NCBI GenBank assembly: GCA_963842125.1 | Contig: CAWJFE010000004.1 | Location: 1 to 64,000, forward strand | DNA from: CAWCWK01 sp963842125 | Lineage (GTDB): Bacteria; Pseudomonadota; Alphaproteobacteria; Rhizobiales; CAWCWK01 | Reading direction: 5' to 3' | Length of the DNA: 64,000 bases | In this document: positions 25,623-33,613 of the stretch, one piece after another | How the letters are laid out: each line of letters begins with the position of its first letter | Numbering within the stretch: position 1 is the first letter of the stretch | The notes under the pieces: model-generated | Databases searched by the model: none | What the model saw: only the letters and a program-made list of their open reading frames with translations | Told to the model about the DNA's origin: nothing | Translations under genes and position numbers: made by a program

Positions 25623-26570
25623 TCAATGCGCATAGGCCATGTCGTAGATCCGGGCGGGATCGGCCTGCCAGCGTAGCTCGGCCGGTCCCGTCTTGCGGAC
25701 ATGGGCGCCGCTGAGGAGATAGGTCGGCTGTCCGTCGAGATCCTGGAGCGCGCCGCCGCCCGCCTCCGCCGGCACGATCATGGCCTCCAGCGCGCAGGAC
25801 GCGCCGAGGATCTCGAACCCGGTCAGCGGATTGAACAGGCCCCGCCAAGCATCCTTGGAGAACCGGAAGAAGTCCCAGGGCTCCTCGTGCAGCGGCCAGG
25901 CCGCGTGGGACTGGATGAAGGCCTGCCCGCCGGTCTTGAGAACGGCGTTGAGCTCGGCCGCCACCACCCAGGGCATCAGGAGATGCTCGAAGACGCTGAT
26001 CGAATAGGCAAAATCGAACGGCTCGGTCAGCACGCGCGACATGGTGTGCGCATCGGCGACCAGATCGACGTTCTCCCCCGGCGCCACGTCGAGGCCGACA
26101 TAGCGGCCGAGCGTCGGGAAGTGGTGGCGATAGGTGTTGCCCGACCGGGCCCGCGAGCCGATCTCGAGAAGGGATGCGCCGCGCGTATTGCGGACATTGC
26201 CGAGAAACCGGTCGTGAACGGCTCCCAAGCCTTCCTCGGCCCGGCGCACGGTCCGGCGCAGCTGGGCGCCGTCGGCGAAGAGGACGGTGATGCCGTCATT
26301 GCCCGTGATGCCGTCCGGCATCGGTGCCGCGAGGCGAAAACCGGCCGTGTTCGTACCGGGCCCCGTCAGCGCCTCCAGGTCGGGGCGATGGTGGGACGAG
26401 GCGACCTGATCGGCGGCCGGCGCACCGTCGAAGGCGAGGCGGGGCACGTCGCCGAGCGACCAGCCCGTCGCGATGGCGATTCCATCGAGAACGCAGAGCC
26501 GCTCGACATGGCGCTGCGGTGGCGTGGAGGGCGAGGGCGGCGACGAGGCTTTGGACATCATGCCGGACAT
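25623..26570 (-). CDS. SAM-dependent methyltransferase (class I)
   Basis: The core of the protein has a Rossmann methyltransferase fold. The SAM motif is SLLEIGSRARSGNTY, followed by YVGLDVAPGENVDLVADAH and the catalytic-domain FDFAYSISVFEHLLMPW; LKTGGQAFIQSHAAWPLHEE follows. This pattern is typical of methyltransferases associated with surface-sugar or lipopolysaccharide clusters. Its N-terminal ~100 residues carry WSLGDVPRLAFDG-like sequence of unknown role. The ATG cluster near 26558-26570 is the likely start; an upstream start at 26684 would add a charged, unconvincing extension. The gene lies between partition operon 1 and the replication region and is transcribed towards the partition operon. 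Confidence 0.75.
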   Translation of the reverse strand: MSGMMSKASSPPSPSTPPQRHVERLCVLDGIAIATGWSLGDVPRLAFDGAPAADQVASSHHRPDLEALTGPGTNTAGFRLAAPMPDGITGNDGITVLFADGAQLRRTVRRAEEGLGAVHDRFLGNVRNTRGASLLEIGSRARSGNTYRHHFPTLGRYVGLDVAPGENVDLVADAHTMSRVLTEPFDFAYSISVFEHLLMPWVVAAELNAVLKTGGQAFIQSHAAWPLHEEPWDFFRFSKDAWRGLFNPLTGFEILGASCALEAMIVPAEAGGGALQDLDGQPTYLLSGAHVRKTGPAELRWQADPARIYDMAYAH

Positions 26571-26774
26571 CGACGAAGATGGGCAGGTTTTGTCAACGCC
26601 TCGTTCGTCCGATTCCCTCTCATCCCGCGACAAGGCCCCTCGCTTTTCCAAAAGCGAGCGAGGGGCCGCGGCCTGCGTTTTCACGCCCAGTCCCGGTCTT
26701 TAAGAGTCTCTAAGAGTCTCTAAGAGTCTCTAGGGCCCTTTTTTCTCAATGATGAGAGTGGTTTGCAGCCGTTT

Positions 26775-27059
26775 CTATCGGCGCCATTCCCGAATCTATC
26801 GGCGCCCCTCCCAAAACTATCGGCGTCCCTCCCGTTTCTATCGGCGCCCCTCCGGCCTGCGGGACAGGTTCGGACGGTTTGATCTCGCAAAAACTATCGG
26901 CGTCCCTCCCGTCATCCACCAATGTCGAGGCCGCGGCCCTCGAGCGAGACTATTTTGGCCTCGCAACCCCCAAATGAGAGGTGACCGCGTGCGAGAGATG
27001 CCTCAAACTATCTGCGCCGTTCCCACTATCTATCCGCGCCGTTCCGATTATTATCGGCG
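26775..27059 (+). repeat. iterons, core CTATCGGCG
   Basis: CTATCGGCG recurs at 26775, 26796, 26817 and 26838, spaced exactly 21 bp, each followed by a CCCTCCC-like tail. A fifth copy is at 26894. Three diverged copies are at 27008 (CTATCTGCG), 27030 (CTATCCGCG) and 27051 (TTATCGGCG). These are likely Rep binding sites. Confidence 0.88.
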
Positions 27060-27083
27060 CTGTTCCGCCTCTGGCGCAGCGAA

Positions 27084-27156
27084 AGATCGGCAGGGCAACG
27101 ATCGTCTAGGCACCGATCGGCAGGGCACCGATCGGCAAGGCAAGGATCGGCAAGGC
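27084..27156 (+). repeat. 15-bp tandem repeats before the rep start
   Basis: Five units close to GATCGGCAGGGCACC run directly into the proposed ATG at 27157. An AAGGAT in the last units is placed nine bases before that ATG and could be the ribosome site. If translation began further upstream the repeats would encode DRQGT-like pentapeptides. Confidence 0.75.
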
Positions 27157-28143
27157 ATGGGTCTCAACGTTCCCCTCTCCCCCGAGGACGAGAAACGGAT
27201 CGCGCGCCTGCGCAACCGGAAGGGGCGCGCCAATCCGGCCAAGGTGCCGGCCCGGCTGACCCGGACGTCGGCCTTCGCGCCCAAGCGCCGCGGCCTCATC
27301 ACCGACAGCGATTTCGTGCGCCTCTACGTCGTGCCCGGCCATTCGGTCGTTCGCGTGTCGGGCCGCGAGCTTGGCTCGCAGCACCGCGATGCGCTCTACG
27401 CCCTCTTCCGGCTGCCGCGCGAGACGATCCTACTGCGCGACGAGAGCGATCCGATCGGCCGCACGACGCTCTTTCGCACCACGACGACCTGGCGCGAGCT
27501 CATCCTGGCGCTCGGGCTGACCGAGCACGCCAACAACGTGGCCAATCTCGTGATCTGCTTCGAGGAGATCATGAAGGTCACCATGACCGTCTTCGAGGGC
27601 GATCAGGACGCGGTGCTGGAGACCCTGAAGGGCGGGCGCCTGCCGTCCGGCGCCTTTGCCGGCCGCCATCTCATCCACGAGTTCGAGGCCGAGGGCGCGC
27701 GGCTCAACGACCGGGTGAGCGTCACCTACGGCAAGTGGGCGACCGACAGCATGGCGCGCCTGCGCCTCGTCAGTCTCAACGCCGACGTCCAGTTCGGCCT
27801 GACGTCGGACTACGCCAAGAGCTTCTGGCCCTATATCGACGGGCTCACCCAGCACCGCTGGATCGACGAGAGCATGCTCTGCGCGCTCGTCGGCCGTGAT
27901 CTCTGGGCGGAGCCCGAGACGGCGCAGAGCCGCGCCCATTTCCGCGCGCTGTGCCGCAAGGCCTTCGACGACATGAAGACCGCCGGCGGCCTCACCACCT
28001 GGGAGGAGGAGGTGCGCGGCAAGGGCCGCCAGAAGACCCGCCGCTACCACTACGTCCCGGCCCCGCCGGCCGCGAACGATGCCTCACGCGCGGAGCCGTA
28101 TACGAACGAGACAGTCGACGTTGAGGCTCTTCCTGGCCCATGA
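27157..28143 (+). CDS. iteron-type plasmid replication initiator (Rep-like)
   Basis: This protein of 328 residues is inferred to be a replication initiator because it directly follows an iteron array. It begins MGLNVPLSPEDEKRIARLRN and contains a basic N-terminal segment, then DFVRLYVVPGHSVVRVSG, FRLPRETILLRDESDPIG and a C-terminal region (VQFGLTSDYAKSFWPYIDGL) that may be a winged-helix-like domain. I do not recognise the exact Rep family; RepA (RPA-type) is a possible match. An open frame continues upstream through the iterons to 26749, but the iterons make poor coding sequence, so the ATG at 27157 is preferred. The gene is convergent with the diguanylate cyclase. Confidence 0.72.
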   Translation: MGLNVPLSPEDEKRIARLRNRKGRANPAKVPARLTRTSAFAPKRRGLITDSDFVRLYVVPGHSVVRVSGRELGSQHRDALYALFRLPRETILLRDESDPIGRTTLFRTTTTWRELILALGLTEHANNVANLVICFEEIMKVTMTVFEGDQDAVLETLKGGRLPSGAFAGRHLIHEFEAEGARLNDRVSVTYGKWATDSMARLRLVSLNADVQFGLTSDYAKSFWPYIDGLTQHRWIDESMLCALVGRDLWAEPETAQSRAHFRALCRKAFDDMKTAGGLTTWEEEVRGKGRQKTRRYHYVPAPPAANDASRAEPYTNETVDVEALPGP

Positions 28144-28174
28144 CGCCGCCGTCCCGTGATGACTTCGGGCGCCA

Positions 28175-29134
28175 TCAGGCGGCCAGCCGGTCGGGTTCGT
28201 GGAAGGTGTAGGTCTCGCGGCCGGCCTCCTTGGCGGCGTAGAGGGCGCGGTCTGCCAGAGAGACGAAGCCGGCCGGGCCACCTTTGTAGGCGTCGCGCAT
28301 GATGATGCCGATGCTGGTCGACGCGCGCACCGTCAGGCCCTCGATCGGCACGGCTCGCTCCAGATCGGCCAGGACGCGCTTGGCGACGGACGCGGCCTGG
28401 GACCGCGTCACGCGGCCCCGAAGGAGGATGGCGAACTCGTCCCCGCCGAGCCTGGCCACGACGTCGCCCTCGCGCACCGCGCCGCGCAGCACGTCGGCGA
28501 CATGGCGCAGCAGGCCATCGCCCACTGCATGTCCGAGCGTGTCGTTGACGACCTTGAACCGGTCGAGGTCGAGAAGAAGGAGCGCGCCCCTCGGCGAGCG
28601 CTCCGCGAACATCGCCTCGAGCGAGGCGTTCCAGTGGCGCCTGTTGGACAGGCCCGTCAGCGCGTCGTGGTTCGCGTTCCACGCATTGGCGCGGCGGGCC
28701 TCCTCCAACTCGGTGATGTCGTGCGTGACGCCTCGGTAGCCGAGGAAGGCGCCCGAGGCGTCGAAGAAGGGCCGCCCGCTTGAGGAAAGATGCCGCACGC
28801 CCTCGGAGAGGTCCGTCGTATAGCAGAAATTGCGGAACGGCCGGCGCGCCATGAGATCGGCGATGTGCGAGGCCCAGGGCTCCCTCGTCGCCTCGTCGCC
28901 CAGCAGTTCCAGGACCGTCCGCCCCAGCACGAAGGCCGAGGGCCCGGCGCCGCCATCGCCGGAATCGCGGTCGGAATAGAAGGTGAAGCGCAGGTCCGCG
29001 TCGATCTCCCAGAACGTGTTGACCGAGCTGTCGATGAAGTCCTGGAGCCTCGAGCGCTCGGTCCGAAGCGCCTCGTCGGCAAGCGGCCTCTCGTCGGACT
29101 GTCCGTCGCTCCGGTGCATGGTGAGGTTCGACAT
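28175..29134 (-). CDS. PAS-GGDEF diguanylate cyclase
   Basis: The protein has about 319 residues. A PAS domain occupies about residues 30-150 (ERSRLQDFIDSSVNTFWEID at the start, then FFDASGAFLGYRGVTHDITE at the end). The catalytic GGDEF domain follows, with DHDALTGLSNRRHW-like start, LLDLDRFKVVNDTLGHAVGD and the intact active site RLGGDEFAIL. The RxxD inhibitory I-site is present (REGD, five residues before GGDEF). It makes c-di-GMP, probably in response to a ligand or redox signal through the PAS domain, and is cytoplasmic. The ATG at 29134 (MSNLT) is preferred because the truncated paralog at 41453 starts with the same MSN; an alternative start is 29185. Confidence 0.9.
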   Translation of the reverse strand: MSNLTMHRSDGQSDERPLADEALRTERSRLQDFIDSSVNTFWEIDADLRFTFYSDRDSGDGGAGPSAFVLGRTVLELLGDEATREPWASHIADLMARRPFRNFCYTTDLSEGVRHLSSSGRPFFDASGAFLGYRGVTHDITELEEARRANAWNANHDALTGLSNRRHWNASLEAMFAERSPRGALLLLDLDRFKVVNDTLGHAVGDGLLRHVADVLRGAVREGDVVARLGGDEFAILLRGRVTRSQAASVAKRVLADLERAVPIEGLTVRASTSIGIIMRDAYKGGPAGFVSLADRALYAAKEAGRETYTFHEPDRLAA

Positions 29135-29314
29135 GGCTGCGGTGACCTGCCCGGAGACGTTTGCGGATCCGTAGCCCGCAAGCATGGCCCGGTTTCGTAA
29201 ACATCGGGAGAAGATCGGACCGGGCCGTCAAGCGGTGTTCGCGCCGGGGCTGCCGGCACGCCGATAGGCTTGCGAAGTCCTCCTCGGCCGGGCGGCCTTC
29301 CGACCGCCCGGCAC

Positions 29315-29578
29315 CTAGCCCTCGGCGTCGACCCCGATGCGGGCCTCGATATCGGCGAAGGCCGTGAAGCCGGACGCCGTCAGGTCGAGCCGGTCGAGGC
29401 CGTCCTTGAAGCCGAAGATCACGTCGCTGCCGTCCCCCGCCGCCGCCTAGCCGTCGCCCTGGTTGAGGCCGAACTCGTCCGATCCGTTGCCGCCGAAGAT
29501 CGTGTAGGCCCCAGCCCCGTCGGAGACGGTCTCGGCCGCGTCGGTGCCCTCCAGCGTGTCGTCGCCATCGCCACCCAT
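29315..29578 (-). pseudogene. RTX protein C-terminal remnant
   Basis: Reading leftwards from 29578: GGDGDDTLEGTDAAETV, FGGNGSDEFGLNQGDG, a TAG near 29447, then the same frame continues GSDVIFGFKDGLDRLDLTAS and ends VDAEG before a TAG. GFxxGxDxLDLTASG is the closing module of the RTX proteins elsewhere in this window. The internal stop and missing N-terminus make it a fossil, cut off next to the CCTAGG boxes at 29591. Confidence 0.75.
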
Positions 29579-29590
29579 AAGGGCCGCGAC

Positions 29591-29639
29591 TTCCTAGTGA
29601 CGATCCTATGCCTAGGAAGTGCCTAGGTAATGGCTAGGA
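29591..29639. promoter_or_regulatory. candidate partition site (CCTAGG boxes), copy 2
   Basis: TTCCTAGTGA, GCCTAGGAAGT, GCCTAGGTAATGG and GGCTAGG repeat within 49 bases. TTCCTAGTGA is identical to the start of the copy at 24215. It lies between an RTX remnant and the RES toxin gene, far from any promoter, which fits a centromere-like site better than an operator. Confidence 0.5.
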
Positions 29640-29711
29640 GATCAAGGCAGGCCACGGGCCGTGGATTGGTCTTCGGTTTTGTGACAGAAAGGGTCGCGAG
29701 CAAGGTCCCGC

Positions 29712-30242
29712 CTAACCTCGCTCGAACAGCCTCTCGTCCCACCAGACCGGCGTCTCGAGGCCAGGTCGGACCTGCCCGTACTCGGGATGACGGGTGTTGA
29801 GCACGACGTTGTGCTCCATACGGGCGACGACGCTGGGCACGACCAGGACGGCGCTGCGGCGCTCTTCGTACCAGGCGTGGCCGAAGCGTCGGGCGACGTC
29901 GCCGTTTCGGTCCGACCAGCCGGGGTGGTGGTCGGGGCCGAAGACCTCGTAGCTCAGGCCCGCGGGCAGGGCGATGGCCAGGGCGTGCTGCCGCCTGGGA
30001 AGAACGCCCGAATGGTGGACCAGCTTCTCCAGCAGGGCGGTCGAGTAATGGCGGGAGGCATAGAGCACGGCCGCCCCCGCCTCATGCCAGCGCCCGGCGG
30101 TGCGCAGGGCGCCGCCCGCGTCGAAGATGGGGAACTCGCCCTCGGGATCGCCGATCCGCCAGACGGTCCATAGCTCGGGCAGCCGGCGGTGGCGCAAGGC
30201 CTCGCGGTCCGGGCCGGGCGGGTCGTCCGCCCCCGGCGTCAT
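29712..30242 (-). CDS. RES-domain toxin
   Basis: The protein has 176 residues and carries the RES fold pattern: VWRIGDPEGEFPIFDAGGAL with GRWHEAGAAVLYASRHYSTALLE, and ALAIALPAGLSYEVF. RES toxins degrade NAD+ and are controlled by Xre/ParS antitoxins with a DUF2384 domain. The antitoxin gene immediately upstream overlaps it by four bases, so it is a complete type II locus. The Arg, Tyr, Glu and Ser positions expected in RES (R in WRI, Y in LYAS, S in RHYS, E in ALLE) are present, so the toxin looks intact. Confidence 0.88.
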   Translation of the reverse strand: MTPGADDPPGPDREALRHRRLPELWTVWRIGDPEGEFPIFDAGGALRTAGRWHEAGAAVLYASRHYSTALLEKLVHHSGVLPRRQHALAIALPAGLSYEVFGPDHHPGWSDRNGDVARRFGHAWYEERRSAVLVVPSVVARMEHNVVLNTRHPEYGQVRPGLETPVWWDERLFERG

Positions 30243-30724
30243 ACCGCGAAGCCGGCCTCCGCGCGGCGCAGCAGGTTGACCACAGCGTCGGTGCCGGCCG
30301 AGCTGGCGCGCGCCAGATCGAGCGGGGTGCGTCCGTCCAGCATCGGGTGGGGGCGGGTCAGGAAGGCGCGCGCGTCGTCCGCGTCCCCGCCATAGGCGTG
30401 CCTGGCCGCCTCGAAGACCCGGCCGACCTCGTAGAGCCGCTCGCTCATCTCGCGCGACAGCGGGCGACGGGCCTTGCGGGCCCGCCGGAAGGTCGCCTCG
30501 GGGATGATGCCGCCGACAACGAGATTGCCGCCCAGGGTCTTGCCGAGCGCGATGGCGGCGCCCGGGGCCAGGCCCTTGGAGATGGTGTCGGCCAGCCCGA
30601 TCTCGTCGATCCGCCGTGCGTCCTCGGAGGCCAGCCCCAGCAGCGCGGCTATCCGCCCGGCCCTGGAGCCGATCTCGGCCGTCGACACGTCCGCCACGCT
30701 CTCACTCCCCGCTTCATGCGTCAT
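30239..30724 (-). CDS. Xre/MbcA/ParS-type antitoxin (DUF2384)
   Basis: This 161-residue antitoxin has an N-terminal Xre-like region around residues 20-60 and a C-terminal toxin-binding domain, SERLYEVGRVFEAARHAYGG then ARAFLTRPHPMLDGRTPLDL. FLxxPxxxLxGxxPLxL is the signature of DUF2384. It neutralises the RES toxin and probably represses the operon. The ATG at 30724 overlaps a direct repeat that could be its operator. Confidence 0.88.
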   Translation of the reverse strand: MTHEAGSESVADVSTAEIGSRAGRIAALLGLASEDARRIDEIGLADTISKGLAPGAAIALGKTLGGNLVVGGIIPEATFRRARKARRPLSREMSERLYEVGRVFEAARHAYGGDADDARAFLTRPHPMLDGRTPLDLARASSAGTDAVVNLLRRAEAGFAV

Positions 30725-30753
30725 ACGACGGTAAGATAGGCGTCATTCGACGG
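30718..30753. promoter_or_regulatory. direct-repeat operator of the RES-Xre locus
   Basis: GCGTCATACGACGG at 30718-30731 and GCGTCATTCGACGG at 30740-30753 differ at one base and are spaced 22 bp (two helical turns). The first copy covers the antitoxin start codon. This is a likely autorepression site. Confidence 0.6.
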
Positions 30754-30842
30754 ATCGGCAAGCGGGCCAGGGGCGTCGCCACGCGCACGCCCGACGCGCC
30801 GCCGTCCAGGCTCTGACGGACGCTTGCCTGCCGACCAGGCCT

Positions 30843-31817
30843 TCACCGAAGGGCGGGTCTGTGCATGTGGCAATGTGCGATGGTATCTCGCCGATCGACC
30901 TCTTCCCTCTTCGAAAAGATCTTCAGATCAAAGACCTGCTTTTCGGGTGCAGGCGTTTGCACCCACCCTCGTCCGGATGGCTGAGGTGTATAGAGTTCGC
31001 GGCGGCGATCAGCGCGAATCGCGGCGCGGCTGGCGCTCGCCGCGAGCGCCGGTTCCGGCGTCCACGGCGCGGCGTCGATCCGGCCGTCCTCATGACGACC
31101 ATCCCGGCGGCGATGGCCCTTGCCGTCCTTGGCGATATGGGCGCGCCACCGGGCCGAGGCGATGCGCACGATGTTGGTGCGCGAGCGGTCTCGGGCGATG
31201 CGGCGCTCCTCGATGGTGAGGACGCCCAAGGCTTCGGCGGCGCGCAGGGCCGACTGCACCGTGCGACGGCTGACCGAGGCCCGGCGAGCGATCTCGTTGA
31301 TCGAGGCGTCGCAGGCTCCTCGCCCGCCCTGCGCCTCGCCTTTGGCGATGAGCGCGACGACGGCCAGCACGGCCCGGTGCGCCTCCGTCACCAGCCGGGC
31401 GAGGAAGGGCACGACGATGTTGCAGGTCGCCAGCGCGCGCCGGGCCCGAAGCTGCGCCTGGTCAAGGCTCCGCGCGACCGTGCGGCCGGCCTCCATCACG
31501 CCCTCCATGAGCCGCTCCCGGATCGGCTGGAGGCCGAAACTCGGGCTGTCCTCGCCGGCAAAGATGCGGAAGCGATCCTGCGCCAGGGCGGCCAGGCCCT
31601 CGAACTCGGCGTCGGTCAGACTGATTCGTCCGTGGGCGTACTCGGCCGTCACCAGACGCACCGATCGGGCGAGCTGATCCTCGGTCAGGGCCGCTTCGTA
31701 GAGGAAGCGAGCGCGGCCGAGGTCGTCGGCGGGCACCGTGGGACGGGTGCGACGACGTGCGTCATCGATGGCGCGCAAAGGCGCGGATGCCCTGGAAACA
31801 GATGGCATTACAGGCAC
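30843..31817 (-). CDS. helix-turn-helix plasmid protein
   Basis: The protein has 324 residues. The clearest part is a winged HTH at about residues 170-220: SINEIARRASVSRRTVQSAL then AEALGVLTIEERRIARDRSR, as in replication and partition regulators of the RepC/GntR-like kind. The N-terminal part has two helical segments (LTEDQLARSVRLVTAEY). Genes like this are frequent next to partition operons on alphaproteobacterial plasmids; whether it is a second initiator or a regulator cannot be told. The C-terminus is Arg-rich and includes DRRRELYTP. Confidence 0.6.
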   Translation of the reverse strand: MPVMPSVSRASAPLRAIDDARRRTRPTVPADDLGRARFLYEAALTEDQLARSVRLVTAEYAHGRISLTDAEFEGLAALAQDRFRIFAGEDSPSFGLQPIRERLMEGVMEAGRTVARSLDQAQLRARRALATCNIVVPFLARLVTEAHRAVLAVVALIAKGEAQGGRGACDASINEIARRASVSRRTVQSALRAAEALGVLTIEERRIARDRSRTNIVRIASARWRAHIAKDGKGHRRRDGRHEDGRIDAAPWTPEPALAASASRAAIRADRRRELYTPQPSGRGWVQTPAPEKQVFDLKIFSKREEVDRRDTIAHCHMHRPALR

Positions 31818-32387
31818 TTGGGCAGGCTCCGGTGTGAGCCGCCAGGGGGCGATGGCCTCCGTTCACAGGCACAGCAATGCCCGTGGCAAGAAACCCCTTG
31901 CGAATGCGCCTGAACTTGCGGAGAATGGATCCACTGTTTTGGGGTCCGTCACGGCGCCAACCGTGTCTCCTGCTGTTCATCAGCGAATATGCGAAGCCCG
32001 CCCCTGGCGGGCTTTTGCGTGTCTGGGCTAGGGCGGCCCTTCCTTCAAAAGCTTGTGTCGATTGCGCCCAACCGGATTCGGCCGGGCCGTCGAAGCGTGC
32101 CCGATGGGGGCGGAGTTATCAACAGGCGTGAAGGCCGGGCGATGACTTCGCTTATACTGCGGTCCGCAGTCTCGAACGTCACATTCCTTTGGTTCGGCAA
32201 TGAGGTACGAGGGTCATGTCTTCGCTTCGCACACAGGCCGGTAACCACAGCTCCCATGCAGGTTTGAGATGTTCGTTGACGCTGCGTATGGTCGCGAGTG
32301 CGAAGTCACGCGTGGCGTATTCGTGATCGCGAGACACTGTGTGGCCGGCCCCAGATCTGGCCGCGCGAGCGGGCTTGGGGGAGCGCC
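31818..32387. other. gene-free region with terminator
   Basis: A clear rho-independent terminator on the plus strand lies at 31995-32016 (AGCCCGCC-CCT-GGCGGGCT followed by TTTGCG). A DnaA-box-like TTATCAACA lies near 32116. No open frame looks coding. The second half leads into the signal-peptide gene at 32388. Confidence 0.55.
31995..32016 (+). terminator. rho-independent terminator
   Basis: An 8-bp perfect stem AGCCCGCC/GGCGGGCT with a three-base loop is followed by TTT. It is the strongest simple terminator in the window and lies between gene blocks at a point where no plus-strand gene immediately precedes it. Confidence 0.7.
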
Positions 32388-33548
32388 ATGCTGGGACGGA
32401 TTGCCAGGACGATTGCGACCGCCGCGATAGCGGCCTGCCTTTGGGCAGCTCCAGCCATGGCCAATGACAGCAAGACGGTAGACGCCTTTCGCACTTTCCT
32501 GACCCAGCAGGACTATGACAGCGCGAACTTCTACCTTCAGAGCGGACTCATCGATCCCTCGCGGCTGCAGACAGGCCAGCTCTTCTACCGTATCTGGAGG
32601 GACGCGTTCTGGGCGCGCCGGGCGGACGGGCTGGTCGGGCTCGACGCCGTCTACAACTACCTCCAGCGCCTGCGCCCGTTCGATCTGAACGAGCCCTTCG
32701 ACTGCCGCAGGCCGTATGAGGACGAGCGGCGCGACTGCACGATCCTCAACGATATCAGCACGGGCATGCCCGTCTCGGTTTTCGCCTATTTCGCGCAACG
32801 AGGCCTCGATCTCAATCGGGACCATCCGAACACTCTACCCGCGACCTACGACATCGTCGATCGGCTTGGCATCGATTACACGATCGCCGACATCCAGGCG
32901 CTCGGCGCGCTCGGCATGCAGTTCGGCGACGAGACCTACAGCACGATCCTGCTCGCTTCGCACCGCGACGCTGACGGCTACCGCTCCGACTACGGTTGGG
33001 CCGTCACGTCTCGCGATACGCCTCACCTGCCGGCCAACTATCTCTCTATTCCGTCGTTCAACTTCATGGATGCGCTCGTGGTCGCGCTCGCCAACGACGT
33101 CTCGGGGCGCTCCAACGGACGCTCGGCCAAGGGTACGGTGCGCGACACGAGCCTGTGCCAATACGTCACCTACGCCTCGCAGACCTTCAGGCCTTCGTTC
33201 GACTATCTGCGCTACCTGCTGGAAAGCCGCGATACGTTCCGCGCCGACCGGATCGGCGTACGAGAGCGGGACGGCAACCAGGTCTCGGACGCCTTCCCGG
33301 CACCTTGCGTGAACCTCGTGGCCGGCATGGCCCGCAACCATGCTCGGTTGAACGACGTGGTCAGCCATTTCGGGGCTTTGGGCGATGTCGAGACGGCGCG
33401 CTGGCTTCTAGCCCTGCGCCCGGCCCCTGCTCCGGTCGCTCAGGCGCCCCAACCGGAGCCCTCTGCCGGAGCGGCGGCGGCCGTGTCGCAGCCGGGCGCG
33501 GTCTCTCCTGCCAGCCTGCCTCAGCCCGGCGCTGATACCCGGCAATGA
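32388..33548 (+). CDS. exported protein of unknown function
   Basis: The protein has about 386 residues. A Sec signal peptide is clear: MLGRIARTIATAAIAACLWA ending APAMA/ND. The mature part contains four Cys (two close together, FDCRRPYEDERRDC, and two later), probably disulphide-bonded in the periplasm. The C-terminal 50 residues are Pro/Ala-rich. No domain was recognised. The ATG at 32388 gives the signal peptide; the 30 upstream in-frame codons are not coding. A second exported-protein gene follows 65 bases later on the same strand, so they are probably co-transcribed. Confidence 0.7.
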   Translation: MLGRIARTIATAAIAACLWAAPAMANDSKTVDAFRTFLTQQDYDSANFYLQSGLIDPSRLQTGQLFYRIWRDAFWARRADGLVGLDAVYNYLQRLRPFDLNEPFDCRRPYEDERRDCTILNDISTGMPVSVFAYFAQRGLDLNRDHPNTLPATYDIVDRLGIDYTIADIQALGALGMQFGDETYSTILLASHRDADGYRSDYGWAVTSRDTPHLPANYLSIPSFNFMDALVVALANDVSGRSNGRSAKGTVRDTSLCQYVTYASQTFRPSFDYLRYLLESRDTFRADRIGVRERDGNQVSDAFPAPCVNLVAGMARNHARLNDVVSHFGALGDVETARWLLALRPAPAPVAQAPQPEPSAGAAAAVSQPGAVSPASLPQPGADTRQ

Positions 33549-33613
33549 CGCCGCCGACACCCGTTTGAAGATCGCGTTGCGTGCCCCCCTCCCAAAGACA
33601 AGGACTCCCCACG

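Larger units (their letters stand above)
26699..27156 (+). other. candidate replication origin (oriV)
   Basis: This 460-bp region upstream of the rep start contains three exact 10-bp repeats TAAGAGTCTC (26701-26730), the iteron array (26775-27059), a CCCCCAAATGAGAGG motif (26968-26982) and five 15-bp repeats (27084-27156). That layout is characteristic of iteron-controlled plasmid origins. Confidence 0.75.

Noticed and set aside
26749..27156. An upstream extension of the rep gene
   Set aside because: This stretch consists of DNA repeats (iterons and 15-bp units) and its translation is a low-complexity Tyr/Arg/Pro string. The ATG at 27157 with an upstream AAGGAT is more likely.
30843..31817. 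Calling the HTH protein a RepC-type initiator
   Set aside because: Only the winged-helix segment is recognisable, no iterons or RepC-specific features were seen, and the initiator candidate with iterons is at 27157.
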